NCBI GenBank assembly: GCA_004335635.1
Contig: QAXH01004114.1
Span: 1 to 39,860, forward strand
Length of the DNA stretch: 39,860 nucleotides
Direction: 5' to 3'
Source: Chloromonas sp. AAM2
Lineage: Eukaryota > Chlorophyta > Chlorophyceae > Chlamydomonadales > Chlamydomonadaceae
This document shows positions 22,044 to 33,340 of the stretch, in pieces. The translations under genes were made by a program, and so were the position numbers. Position 1 is the stretch's first letter; the number at the start of each line of letters is the position of its first letter. The notes below the pieces were generated by a model. That model worked only from the letters and a program-made list of their open reading frames with translations, ran no database searches and was not told where the DNA came from.

Positions 22044-22537
22044 GAAGTGAAAATAATCTCGTTTAGATGAACGGAATTTCTCCCAGAACGGGTGGTATGA
22101 GAATTGAGATACCTCAGGATTGTGAGCCTGAATAGGTAGTTCGTAGCAGTTTTAGAGGGCATTTGCAGAGGACAGCAGTCTAGCGGTTCAGTCAGTAGGA
22201 GCGGTTGTATGCAGCGAGAGTAAGGACCCTATCGGAACGAGAGCGTCAGGAGAACCCGCATAACCTTTCATTTGTTTTTTTCTGGCGATGCAGTGCATGC
22301 TAGGAAAGCACAGTTAATGAGACAGTTGACTGACATGATCACCGCAGTCAGAGTTCAGACAAATGCACGTGAGGGTTGGCATGCCATTGAAAGTTTGCCA
22401 ACAGTACAAAAGTAACCAAGTCATGTTTTCTCGCGCTCGTCACATGCATTGTTACAGCCATGTGTAGGGGTGATGATGAGGTACACAAAAGCGGGATTCT
22501 GATTCCGGAGGACCGGTTAAAAATTGAGACCATAGAG

Positions 22538-22576
22538 CAAATTCACCTGGCAAATTCACCCGGCAAATTCACCTGG
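22538..22576 (+). repeat. Three tandem 13-base units
   Basis: CAAATTCACCTGG, CAAATTCACCCGG and CAAATTCACCTGG stand head to tail without spacers. No coding role is evident. Confidence 0.85.
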
Positions 22577-23131
22577 CGCAACAGTTGTGGCTCTTGCCAT
22601 CGCCTGGTGCGTTGATCAGGCTTGTAACCGTTGTCATCCTAGAGCCGTCTAGCGTACCACCGAGGCCCTTGGGATAAAGGCACAGGTTGGTGTCAGAACG
22701 AAGGTCCCAGTTGAACCAGTTGTCTGCCCTGCCGTGGGAGGGTGGGCCATTGAAAGTTGAAAGGCAGACAGTGATAGTGTCACCTGGTGATCATGCATGC
22801 TTCTCTTTGGGAATGGGGCTGTGCAATTGATTGTTTGCAGCCACTGAGGCGCAAGACCGGACTTGAGTAACAAAGAGACCAGAACAGGCCTTCTCTAGGC
22901 AGAGTTTTTGCGACCTTGGCTTTTGAGATTTGTTGGTGTTTGTTGAGCGAGTACGTCAAGTGTGCAGGAGTGTGCTGGCGCTAGTTTTGGGGCAGCACTT
23001 GGCTTGGCCAATTTACCTGACATTGTACCTAGGCTGTGATATGCTTTGTTGTTGTTTGAGTACGGTTTTTCGGGCATTGCTCTTTTTGTCAAGTGGATGT
23101 CTGAAGAGTGCGTGATTGCAGCTGAGTGCAC

Positions 23132-23164
23132 AAAAAAACAGAAGTTTGCCAGTTCTGGGACAAA
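23132..23164 (+). repeat. Dispersed repeat, copy 5
   Basis: An A7 run and CAGAA precede GTTTGCCAGTTCTGGGACA at 23144-23162. The bases after the core differ from copies 2 and 3, so the conserved part here is essentially the A-run plus core. Confidence 0.7.
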
Positions 23165-23418
23165 ACCTGTGAGGTATCCAGGTCCACTACGTGTGCTTTG
23201 AAGTGGTACACTGATAGCATGTGAGTAGTGTTCTGCCACTGTATGGAATGTGTGATGTTGGTGGACGGCGTAGCGCCACTTCTGGGACAAACAACACCGT
23301 GTCATTGCCATACGAGACGTGCTGCTGAACCACGTGCGAGACGTCCACGCTCGTGTGTCAGATCAACACCTGTGAGTCAGTGGTTACCGTGATGGGTTAT
23401 GTGTGCTGATATATGGCT

Positions 23419-23745
23419 TCAGAAGTCGGTAATGTAAGTCGCCACCAAGTGTTCCAGTTGCTTCACTCTCTTGAGCAAGTTCGTGTGCTGAGTCCGGAGA
23501 CACCTCACAGCCTGTTTCCAACTCTCCTTTCTTCTTGGTCGCTCTGCCAACGGAGGCACGGCTGGAGGTCGTGTCTGTCCTTCGTCCAGTTGAGGCTGTT
23601 CTACTGTTTTGCTGGCCATAGTGGGCCTCTTCTTTCTCGAGGCGGTGGTGGACATGGCAGGTGTCATCCTGTTTCGCAGGAGCCGCGAGTTCGTGTGTGT
23701 ATGGACCATGCGTGTCATCTTGGGAGCCAACAAATTTTTCTGCAT
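23419..23745 (-). CDS. Possible basic leucine-zipper-like frame
   Basis: This 108-codon frame has two basic clusters (S-R-K-K-R-P and R-P-R-R-K-E-S-W-K-Q). They are followed by Leu residues at heptad spacing in L-R-T-Q-H-T-N-L-L-K-R-V-K-Q-L-E-H-L-V, ending soon after at TGA. That order resembles a basic-leucine-zipper end, but the basic part lacks the N-x-x-A-A...R signature of true bZIP proteins. No joined upstream exon, poly(A) signal or paralog was found. It could be chance. Confidence 0.25.
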   Translation of the reverse strand: MQKNLLAPKMTRMVHTHTNSRLLRNRMTPAMSTTASRKKRPTMASKTVEQPQLDEGQTRPPAVPPLAERPRRKESWKQAVRCLRTQHTNLLKRVKQLEHLVATYITDF

Positions 23746-24256
23746 ATTGGCAGTACGTGTTCATACCTGAGTTGTCATGTCAAAGTACAGCCAAGCAGGG
23801 CCCAGCCCATGAATCAACAAGACAAATGGGTGCAGGACAACGATAGGCTGGTGTACCTGGTGCACACGGTTGAGTTATCTTCAGCAGTGGGGCAGAAGGA
23901 AAACGACGATTGAGAATGACCATGCGTTGCAAATAACCACCACCCGGGCCGTCAAATCAAGAACACAAGGGCCCAGGCGGAGATCTAGGCAGAACATCGC
24001 CATGAAAGGATGTGCCATGTGATGACTTGATGGTGACAAGCGCATGCAGGGTGTGGATTCCAGAAGCATGTTGCATTGAACACATCCTGGTGGGTTTTGG
24101 AAGGCGATCCTGCATGGCAATTCAGAATTTCCAGAAATTGGCACCCAGTTTTAGACACCCCAATCTTAGTTTGCGCGTGTTGAACAGAACTCCACATGTG
24201 ACCACACCCTCAGGACTTTGACCATGCGATACACGTCCCTCCCTCCCCGCTCGTGC

Positions 24257-24704
24257 CTAGCTGCCCAGCGCGCCTCCACCCGCCCTGGGGCGATGTCTGT
24301 GCTCCATTTGGTCCACATGTAGGCCTGTGCGTGTAGGAAAGTCAACTAACGCTAGCAAGAGGCGAGTTAGCATGCCGGCCTGAGCTGGGAGGGCATAAGC
24401 AAAACGGATGAAATAATTGTAAAAAAGAAAAGCACATGCAATCAGAAAGCAATCCGAGAAGCAAGCAGACCCGTCCTGGTTGCCGTTCACACGTCGGGTA
24501 TTAGAGGCCATAGCAGGCTTTCAGGCTTTCTAATGGAAACAAGTATGGTTCAGCACTCACCGTGAAGATTGGCAGGATGTGCTTCCACACCAGCAGCGAC
24601 CGAGCCAGGTCAGGCCTGAACACTCTGAGGCCTAGACCCACGCCCTTGAGGCCTAGCAACGGCCAGCTCAGGAGACCGCACACAGCCCTCAACTGCCCAG
24701 GCAC
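24257..24704 (-). CDS. 3' end of an unrelated membrane-type protein (two exons)
   Basis: Two minus-strand exons join in phase 0: 24704-24561 (48 codons, acceptor CACTCAG, donor ACG/GTGAGT) and 24379-24257 (40 residues plus TAG, acceptor CAGCTCAG). The joined peptide is hydrophobic with short amphipathic parts (L-R-A-V-C-G-L-L-S-W-P-L-L-G-L, then S-L-L-V-W-K-H-I-L-P-I-F, then L-T-R-L-L-L-A-L-V), so one or two membrane segments are plausible. A charged tail M-E-H-R-H-R-P-R follows. No upstream exon could be found to the right before stop-rich sequence, so it may be a truncated gene or one whose earlier exons I missed. Family not recognised. It does not belong to the coiled-coil family around it. 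Confidence 0.4.
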
Positions 24705-25407
24705 CTGAGTGTGGGAAGAATTGCATCTTCGTATCTGATGAGCCTCATTTTACAAGGTGTGATGTGGTGCTGTAGGCAACAGCAGGCATCACAGGCATCA
24801 GGCACCGTTTGTTCCGATGGCATATACACTACATTGCAGGCTGATTCAAATGCGTCCGTGTGTCATGAAGTGCATCTGCAGTCTTTCCCTCCCATTACTG
24901 CTCAGATGTGCCGGTCATAAGCAACGGAAGCAAACTCCCAGCTGGCAGCGAAATAACAAGGAAGCATCAAGTGTATGATCATGGTGCAGCGCGGCTCGTG
25001 TCACGACAGCCCACCCTGCTTGCCCTGTACCCTTACCTACCTGGGTGACCTTGAATACCAATGTGTTATGCACGCCAAGCTGAAACCTGGCCATGCTCTT
25101 TGGACTGCCTGTAATGGTAGCTGGAGCAATCTGAGCACCACCATTTGGGTGGACAGCCTACACACTTGAATCTAAACCTCAAAACCGTTGGCGACGTTGC
25201 GGATCAAACGATCAAACGGGGTCTGAATTGGGACCTGCCACATAGTCGAGGGCAGGCTTCAGTTGTAGTATTATGTCATGGTCCCGTTTGTTGCCATGGC
25301 AAGACACAACTGTCCTTCTGGAGATATCGTTCCGAGTGGTATCAGCTCAATTTACGTTGGCTTTGATTGATCGCGTCTAGTGCGTCAGCCCGTGTAAATC
25401 GGACTGG

Positions 25408-25436
25408 AAAAAAAAAAGTTTGCCAGTTCTGGGACA
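25408..25436 (+). repeat. Dispersed repeat, copy 6
   Basis: An uninterrupted A10 run directly abuts GTTTGCCAGTTCTGGGACA (25418-25436). This is the simplest form of the element: A-run plus core with no bases between. Confidence 0.75.
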
Positions 25437-26319
25437 ATGTGACGGGTCCTTGTTTCCTGTTGTAACTAACCTGGACCGGTGCCCAAGTGCAGGAAACTTG
25501 GGTGACTCACAAGATGACGTTAAAGGTCGCCATACACACAAAAACACGACGTCTCCTGGAGTCTCGGAAGGTGTGACAATATCGGATAACGCCCGCAGCT
25601 CTCAGCCGGGAATTCCAAACGAGATCCATGCTTCTCTGGAGCTCCATGCTTGTCTTGGCGCCCATGCTGCTTTCTTTAGCAGCATGACCGGTCCATTCCC
25701 GGCGGCTCTGCACATCTCCGGTCACAGTTCCAGTGACGGTCATGCTTGGGCTGCATCGGGGACAAGCCACACATCGCATTTTTTGGTATGAAAATGCCCA
25801 TGGGTTGGGTCGCACATTTCCGTTCGCGATTCAAGTCACATTCTGTTGCGTTAGGTGAAGAGATCTGTGTTGGAACGGACAAGTGACAATAGTTCAACTC
25901 ACCTGCCAACAGCAAACCACATGATCAGTTTGTGTACGACTCAGTTTGTGGGATTCCTGGTCAATGCCTTGGTGGTCAACCTTTACCTCCTGGTCATTGC
26001 AGGAATATGGCCAACACATGGAGCACATGCAGCGTCCTTCCTTGGCTGCTTGCCTTACTCTGCTGCGAACACATGATCGCAGAGCCAGCCCCCTGCGCCC
26101 GCCCCCCTGGCACGATCATCACCTGGCATAGCTTTTCTTACGGCACGCACGCCTAGTGGGCTTTGCATGCCCCTTCTGTGCACGATTGCCTGTTTTACAA
26201 TCTTTTCAAGCCGGACGCCTGTCAGCCTTGTTCCCGTCGGCCTTTGGGCCTAACTTCCAGCCTTTCTTTTTCCTTCTTGACCAGGTTGGGCAAGGTAGGT
26301 GCACATCCCTGTCCTAAGA

Positions 26320-27030
26320 CGGGTTCCCTGAATGCAGGGGGGGAGCAATCGGGTTATCCGCAGACCCTATCCGGGAGTGATCCCATTTCTTCACGGGGTT
26401 GGCTTAGTTACCCTTTGGGAGGCTTAAGTTTAAATTTCCAGGCGTTTCTAAGATGGTTTTTGGCGAAGAGGGGGGTGGGGGGGTAGGGGGATCAAGGGAA
26501 ATTTGGACCTATTTTAGAAAATCTGTTTGCTGGCCAGCCAAATGCCTGATTGAAGCTGTAAGCATGCCATCGTGACGAGCTCGGCAAGAGCTACACAATG
26601 GCATACTCATAAACCAAAACTATGGGTGCATGGGGGAGAAATCGAAACAACCGTAAAACAACCGAAAAACCGAAAAGCGTGGGGCGAGTCCACGGCTTGG
26701 ATTCTGATGATGAGTCAGACCCTCAGGATGGCAGAAGGGCTGCAGTGAGGCACACAAAAGTACATCAGCTGGAGCCTGGCTGGAGTACAGGCACTTGCAG
26801 ACTGCGTATCCTAACCCAGCACACACTTGCTTGGGCCATGATGTGAATTGGATGATATTGGTATTTAGCCTTGTTGTTGGAAAGCTTGCATGAAATGAAG
26901 CAGAATGGCATGGTCAAAATCTGTAACCGACTTATGGTTGGGATTTTATTAGGGGGGGGGGGTTCTGGGACCCCCTCTGGCAAAAAGTTATGATAGGGTC
27001 TGGGGAAAATATTTTGCTCCCCCCCTGCCT
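26320..27030. other. Homopolymer-rich, possibly unreliable sequence
   Basis: At 26330-26340 and 26460-26500 there are long G runs (GGGGGGTGGGGGGGTAGGGGG). At 26950-27030 there is a G10 run, then paired doublets such as TTTTGCTCCCCCCC. These differ from all flanking DNA and resemble low-quality read ends in a draft assembly. Reading frames here should not be trusted. Confidence 0.35.
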
Positions 27031-27848
27031 GAATGTAAAAAGCGCCAATACAGGGGCATACACAGTCTCATACCGACCCACAGTACATGCGTCCATACCG
27101 ACCTGGGAACAGTGCATGCGACGCCACTGGTCTAAGCCGTCACTTCATGCTCGCACGTTCTCCTTTCTGCACATGCTTAACGTAGCACCTGACCAACTTC
27201 TGTGAAACGCCAGTCGGCAAGCGCAGAAGGCTGAGGCAGGGAGAGCAGCACGTGACCCACAACACGTCCAACACGCAGGCCGCTTCAGTTGACCGGCAAC
27301 ACACTAGGTGGATGGTGTATGCAGTAGAGCAAGTCACGCCTGTAACACGTCGTGCTGCTTTGTGACATTCGCCCTGCAGCCGTTGAGCTCAACGGTAACT
27401 CTTCCACCCATCATCATCACCGGTAACTCTTCCACCCCGCCTCGATCAACACCACAGGAAACTAGGTCAGTGGTGTTGCAACATATATGAATGTACATTC
27501 ATTCAGCAGGTGGTCCTTGCAGTTGGGTTTGCCGGACAACAAGAACAGCGTACAATGACAGCAAACCGACCTTCATCCCGATTTCTACAGGGGAGTGGGA
27601 TACAGTTATATCACGAGCACCAGCGTAACGTACAAATGTTCACGTGACGATTGAAAGATGTGCCACTAATGGTCACATGCTTGTTCAGCGTCATCAGCGC
27701 TTGTACATCCACTGAGCCTCATAAGTAAAATACAGTCTCACCACCCCTTGCTGACACGGTCAGATTCCCCTTTACTAGGAGAAATTTTTGCAGTTGGGTT
27801 CGTATTTGCGTTGGACGTGCTTCCTGGTGTGCACTCCCTCCTTGTGAA

Positions 27849-27853
27849 TTACA
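27849..27853 (-). terminator. Probable poly(A) signal TGTAA of copy D
   Basis: On the minus strand TGTAA begins 11 bases after the TGA stop of copy D (27865-27867), inside GGACTGTAATTC. This is the green-algal poly(A) motif, here very close to the stop. Confidence 0.5.
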
Positions 27854-27864
27854 GTCCAAAGATT

Positions 27865-30800
27865 TCAGCCTTGACTCAGGTCCATGTCCTCTCCGGCATC
27901 AAGGTTCTGTCCAGCATCAGCGCAGTCAGGCGTGGCTGCCGGGGCCGTTGCGCAGGGAAAGCTGTAAGAAGCCAGGGGTGCCGCCAGCGAAGCGACTGAT
28001 GCGTTCCCGTCGGAGGCAGCCTCCATAGTACCTCCGCACGGCGGCAGCTGTGGCATCGCACCTGACCCACTATCGCCAACCAAGCGACGTGGAGGGTCCG
28101 CGCGTGAGTCAGATGACGGAAACAATGCGTCACAGGCCGCGAGGAATGCGGGGCAATTTGTGAGGCTGACGGGACTCGCTAGAGGTGAGGGAAGCAAGGT
28201 TTGAGGCAACCCGTAAGGTAGCAGCTGGATGCAGCGTGCCAACCGAAGGGCCGAAGAAGGCGCGTTGTCCATGTCGTTAATCGCTGTTGGGGACAGAATG
28301 CCATTGCTTGCGCTTGCATCAGTCCAGGCTGCAGACGGATGAGAGAAGCCGCAGAGTTGTAAGTGAGCGTCGGGATGCACTGGTGCGAGTGGAGACAGCT
28401 GGGCCGAGTCGGCATTGCTGTGGAAGCGTTTAGGTGTTCGCGCCGGTGATGCATCAGCAGGAACGGCGCGCTTGCTGTAAGGATGATGTGCGTCGGCGTC
28501 AGGCAAACGATGATTGGCATCTGACATGCCGTCGTCTGTCTTCACCGCCCCATCAGCCAGGCCGTCGCCAACACACTGAACGCTGCAGACATGGCGCACT
28601 GCCCAGCCTGTTGCTTGCTGGTTGTATTGATCAACAACGCTGGTCGCCACCTCCTGCAAGCCTGCCCGCCCATGATCACCGGAGATGGCAGGCGGTGGTT
28701 GAGCACGGCTCATGATTTGCCGTCTCTGGTGATCATGTGCCGGTCTCTCCAGATGTACCTCTGCTGCTGCATCCACTGCATCCTGCCTCAGTGTTTCCCA
28801 AGCTTCCTGCTGCTCCAGCTTGTCCTGCGCTTGTGCCCGCAGCCTCTCCTTGTCAAGGAATTCAGTAGCTAGCTGGGCGTCCTGCTGGTGCTTTGCCTTA
28901 CGCAGCTCTTCCAACTCAGCACTCAGTGCACTAGCGCGTGCATTGGCATCTGCCATGGCCTGGGAGTGGAGGCCAGCCGCCGCCAGAAGCCCCTCAACCT
29001 GCGGCACGAGTTGCAAACATCGGCACGAGTGGCAAACATCTCATGTCACACATGCACACAGTCCATCAGACCCGATGGGACGCGAGGCGGATGGAGGCGA
29101 GGAAGTGGACGAAATTAATGGCTACAACATCAGGTGAGTTAATATGATGTCAGCTGACTGCCAGTGCTTGTGTGCTGTTCGTTGCATCCAAGTCTATCAC
29201 GTAAGCTGTATGGTTATCCTGTGAAAGAGCAAGGACTCGAACAGATTCAGTTATATAGACTGTCAGATGGCATTTGCGGGTCCAGGCGTCTTACATGCTT
29301 TAATAAACAAATTCCCAGTCCAGACTTTCGACCAGTTTGTCTGGCTCTTGTGATCCCTATGGGGTGCTTCAGCTGTGTTAGCTTGGCGGGCTATTCTGTA
29401 ACCCATGTCGTGCCACGCGCCAGCTCTACAGTTGTACTGCCAACAACCCACACGTTGATGCCTTTGGTCCCTGCCTGAAGCCACACACCCGTTTCTCTGC
29501 CATGGACTTGACTGTGCGCTGCACCTTGACCTCCTTCTTGAGCCTCTCAATCTCCGCCCCATTCTCCCTTAGTCGCTCCTACAACAGACCAATGAACACA
29601 AACGTTTGCATACATGTTAGCTTGGTAACAAACGACACCGGCACAGCCTGTGGCTACACGAGCAGCGTCCCAAAAACGACCAATTCAGACCTTGATGTTG
29701 CATGTGGCCAGGAAGCAAAACCCATGTGTGCATTGGTATGGTTCCCAATGCTTCCTGCGCATTTGCTGTTTGACCGGAAAAGAGCGGGTCATCAACCGCA
29801 TTCTGATGATTGAGAATAAGTAACTCTTGCTCGTCACCCATTCCTATGTTCCTCGACAAAGCTGCTTCAAACAGACAACAAGCAGCGCAGTTGATTGACG
29901 AGTACAGCAGCTAACACCATCAGTTGTCTATTTGACTCACGTTCTTCCTTCTCACCTGGAGTTCTTTTGCTGACTCGCTCAAGCTTTGCCTGTGTAACTC
30001 CGCTGCTGCCTGCTGCTGCTGATGTCTTGCGTCCTCTTGTGCAACTTGCAATTGCTCGCGTGCTGCTACTTTTGCCTGCCGTTCTGTGGCTGCTTCCTGC
30101 CGGGCAATTGCCAGTTGCTGCACTGCAGCTTTTGTGGCACGCTGGCTGTCTGCAAGCTGCTCCTGTAAGCGTCTGATCGCGGCCTGTGCGCCGCCAAGTC
30201 GCAACACAGTCTCAACATGGTCGTTTGTTAGCTTCTCAAGTTGCAAAGCGTTGTCCGGCTGCTCAACAGGTGCTGTTGTTGCCTGCCTGTGCTCCTGAGC
30301 CTGCCGCTGTAGGGTCTGCTGGTAATTGGCAACAGTCTCCAGGTGCCGCGCCTTCAAAACGTTTTGATCTTTCGCCGATTGCTCCTGCGTGACCTGTAGC
30401 TGCTGTTCAGTTGCCATTAGTTGCTTCTGCAGGCTGTTTGCCTTTTGCTGGACATGCCTTAGCTGCAGCCTCGTTAGTTCGTGGACTTGCTGCAGCTCTG
30501 CCAGCTGCTTTGCATTTTGCACCTGCTGCTGCTGCACTGCTTTATTGCGTGCTGTTTCCAATTGCTGCCGCTGCGGCAGTGCTGGGCTTTTCCCGGCAGG
30601 GTTGGACAGCTGGCATTCCGCCTTCGCTGCCTGCCCACCCTCCTGCTGTTGCGCTGATTCAGATGGTCGGCAAACTTGTGCTGTTGACACGTGCTGTACA
30701 TTTGAGCACGGATACGCAGCCCACTTCTGTCCGATAGCTGCTGCTGACATTCGCTGGGGCCGGTCTGCCTCCGTCTGCAAGCTGTACTGCAGCGTCAGCT

Positions 30801-33340
30801 GCGGTGTCGCCTGCTGCCGCTCACTTGCTTCGCTCCACAATAGTAATAGGTCTACTGATGCTTTGTCTGCTTCCTGGGGCTGCTCTGCCTTACCCGGTAA
30901 GTTTTCCATCTGGTGGGCCTGCTGAATTGTCTGCCGCTCTGCAGCCTGTCGCTGTTGAGTCGCCTCGCTCTGTGCAACTTGTGCATTGACAGCTGCTATG
31001 CCAGTGGTTGTTGGTGACACAGGCGGTGGCGAAGGCGGTGGAGGCGGTACATATGCATTTTGTTGCAGGTTAACAGGCAGCAGAGGTTGTGGTAGTGGCC
31101 CGGGAGGGTAAGCAGCAGCTGCTGACGGTAGATGCGTGGAAGAGGGAGAATCTTTGAACAGAGAAATGTTGGTTGCATCCAGGCGAAGAGGCAGCATCTC
31201 AATTGCTGCATCAATGGCTGTACGCTCAGTCCCGACAGGCTGGTGGTCAGCAACAACACGAGTGGACTGGGCTGGTGCAGTGGTGGGACCATTTGAAATG
31301 ACACGACAAGAATGGTCACCTGTCGTCTTTGATGGTGGTGTTGGTGCTGGTGCTGGTGTTGGTGCAGCTGGTGCAGCTGGTGATGGTGCTGACACTGGCC
31401 GTCCTGTTGTCATGACTGCTGCACACTGTCGCTTCTGCTGTGGTCCGTGCTTCTCTGCAACCATCAGCTCGACACTTGCCGGTGCATCTTCCATCTGCAT
31501 GCCTTGTGCCTGGTGCATCTCTGCCATCGCTGACCAATGTCCAACAGAAGCTAAAGCAACCGTTTGCTCCTGTAAGCCTACTGCTGGCCTGCCGCTGCCT
31601 TTCTGTTGGGTAAAGAATGCAATCACCTTTCTGGCCTGCATCAACATGATTGCCGTGATCTCATGCTCCTGCTGCAGCTCTACCAGGTGCTTTGCTGTCA
31701 CAGCCCGCTGCTTTGCCCTTAGCTGAATGTGTGGCAACGAACTCATGATGTGCTGTAAGCCGGCCGCCTTCTCGTCTGCCTGCACAGTTCAGTAGATGGA
31801 TGTGAGTTATGCATCGTGCCAGTTGCAGCCCGATCAACCCTCCCAGTTGCTGACATATGATTGTCTCAGTCATTTGAAACTAGCTGATTGAGCCATTCTA
31901 CCCGAGCGCACCTGTTCTTCAGCTCTCTGCTTTGCCGCATGCATCGCCTCGGCCTCCTCCCAAAGCTTGGCCCTCTCCGCCCGGCCCTCCCCCAATCGTT
32001 GCTTTAGCTCCTCAACCTGAACCAACCGCAAAGTGACAAGATTGCCTTCTGCACCAAACGAAAATGGAAACCACCAGCATCCCACCAGCAAATATGCATC
32101 AACAAGTAACTGAACCGCCATGCAATGCAGAAGTGCAAAAACCTCAAGCGACAGACGGTCAAGTGTGGAAGTAAACTGTTGTAAGCAGGTGTTCGACAGG
32201 TTATTTGCATCTGCCTGCCTATCTAGCTCTAATAAGTGTGTCCCATACTAACCTTGAGTCCTGCCTCACTGACTTGAGCACTTGCCTCAATGCGAGCAAC
32301 TTCCACCTGCTTCTCTGCTTCCTCTGACACTTGCTGCAGTTGAGCTGTAAGCTGCTCAGCAATTGTCTGCATGCTGATCCATGCTGTGCGCATCTGTTCT
32401 GCAGCTTGCTCTGCTGCTGTTTGACCTTCATGTGCTTGTTGCTGCATGCTGATAACTTGTGCTTGAGCATCTGTCAGCTGCAACACTGTCTGCTCATGCT
32501 TCCGCTCAAGGTCTGCGAGCTGTTTGCTAAGCACAGCTGCCTGCCGTTGTGCAGATAATGCCTGTTGCGATGCGTTATCCATATTTGTGGCTTGTGCCAT
32601 AGCAGCTGTTAACAGGCGCTGGGCTTGACATGCAGCCTGGTCTGCAACATTCTGTGCCTTGTGTGACGCTTCCACCTCTTGCCTGAGATGCGCAATGGTC
32701 CCGTCTAGCCTGCAGATGATTGACACATGGCGTGCACAGGGAGCTGTGCGGAAATGCGCACATGCACACGGTAGCATACAAGGGTAACAGGCTCAAATTG
32801 CATGCAGGCTTTGATTGTGCATGCCACCACGACAAGCGGCATCTAAACAGGTGACGGCAAAGGAACTGTCAGGCAGAGCAGGTAAGCTGACAAGAATCAA
32901 GGCAAGGAATCAGCAGGATCAGCGGTTTGGAGGAACACGAGCAGCATACCAGTTGAGGCGTTTGTGGTTTGGGCTGACTAGTCCCTATGCGCAATCTGCC
33001 ACCACAACCTGACACAAGCTGGGTTCAGATCTCGGGATCCTGTCAAGAATGCCGAGGATATGTGTTAGTTTCTGTCCGACCTCTTGAACTCGCCGTCATC
33101 CAGGTCCTGAATCATCTGGATCTCCGTGCGCAACTCCTCGACTTTCAGCCTCTCACCATGCAATGCCTGCTGCAGCCAAGCCACCTGCAATCGCACGGGC
33201 GCCATGCATGTCGCCGACTTGCTCAGGCAGGTACACCACTACCTGCAAGATCTGCTTGTATCGCAGGCTGATCACAACCGGTTTGTGCTCGCCTGCTCGC
33301 TGGGCTTCCCATGCAGTCCGTGTGAAGACGACAGATCCAT
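27865..33340 (-). CDS. Copy D: long coiled-coil family protein (start unresolved)
   Basis: Minus-strand exons joined in phase: 33184-33081, 32709-32253, 32016-31912, 31779-29956, 29578-29489 and 28998-27865, giving 1,237 residues after the first exon. Acceptors are mostly GCAG or CAG (TTGTAG before the 29578 exon); donors include AAG/GTTAGT, CAG/GTGCGC and CAG/GTGAGA. Exon 2 ends L-D-D-G-E-F-K-R. Exon 3 is an Ala/Gln coil, and exon 4 carries E-R-A-K-L-W-E-E-A-E-A-M-H. The 608-codon exon 5 has a Pro-rich middle between coils. Exon 6 is the short coil R-L-R-E-N-G-A-E-I-E-R-L-K-K-E-V. The last exon has A-D-A-N-A-R-A-S-A-L, a KRFH basic cluster and a Pro/Ala/Ser tail. Exon 1 (33340-33243) is a problem: the ATG matching copy E at 33338-33340 reads 22 codons to TGA (33272-33274). 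The frame that would join exon 2 has no ATG. Possible role: nuclear scaffold; unknown. Confidence 0.75.
29002..29039 (-). repeat. 19-base tandem duplication next to the last acceptor of copy D
   Basis: CGGCACGAGTTGCAAACAT and CGGCACGAGTGGCAAACAT stand head to tail (plus-strand reading; one mismatch). They occupy the branch-point/pyrimidine zone just upstream of the CGCAG acceptor of the last exon. Confidence 0.8.
29956..31779 (-). other. Large exon 5 of copy D with repeated His-containing coil modules
   Basis: Three coiled-coil modules share the pattern L-x-x-L/E-x-x-x-H-(E/V)-x-T-x-x-L-x-x-A/V-Q-x-x-(I/N)-x-x-L-Q: near its start (Q-Q-E-H-E-I-T-A-I), in the middle (Q-Q-V-H-E-L-T-R-L) and near its end (N-D-H-V-E-T-V-L). 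A fourth is in exon 3 (R-K-H-E-Q-T-V-L). Between the first two lie a conserved block (A-S-V-G-H-W-S-A-M ... P-Q-Q-K-R-Q-C-A-A-V) and a Pro/Ala-rich stretch. Exon length is a multiple of three and is open throughout. Confidence 0.75.

Larger units (their letters stand above)
22044..24256. other. Non-coding stretch after copy C
   Basis: No exon chain can be joined here. It holds three tandem 13-base CAAATTCACC(T/C)GG units (22538-22576), dispersed-repeat copy 5 (23144-23162), a possible leucine-zipper frame (listed separately) and perhaps a decayed repeat copy near 24105-24145 (GGTGCCAATTTCTGG on the minus strand). Confidence 0.55.
24705..27845. other. Largely non-coding stretch before copy D's 3' end
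   Basis: It contains dispersed-repeat copy 6 (25418-25436) and two copies of CGGTAACTCTTCCACCC (27393-27409 and 27421-27437). A plus-strand frame at 25420-25791 starts in the repeat and has no motif. Parts at 26320-26520 and 26940-27030 are homopolymer-rich and look like poor-quality sequence. No splice-joined gene is seen. Confidence 0.5.

Noticed and set aside
22895..23311. Minus-strand frame of 138 codons
   Set aside because: It runs through dispersed-repeat copy 5 and has no motif or splice partner; similar frames through other repeat copies show the same V-P-E-L-A-N peptide.
30389..30925. Plus-strand Cys/Ser-rich frame opposite copy D exon 5
   Set aside because: Antisense shadow of CTGCTG/CAGCAG coil codons.
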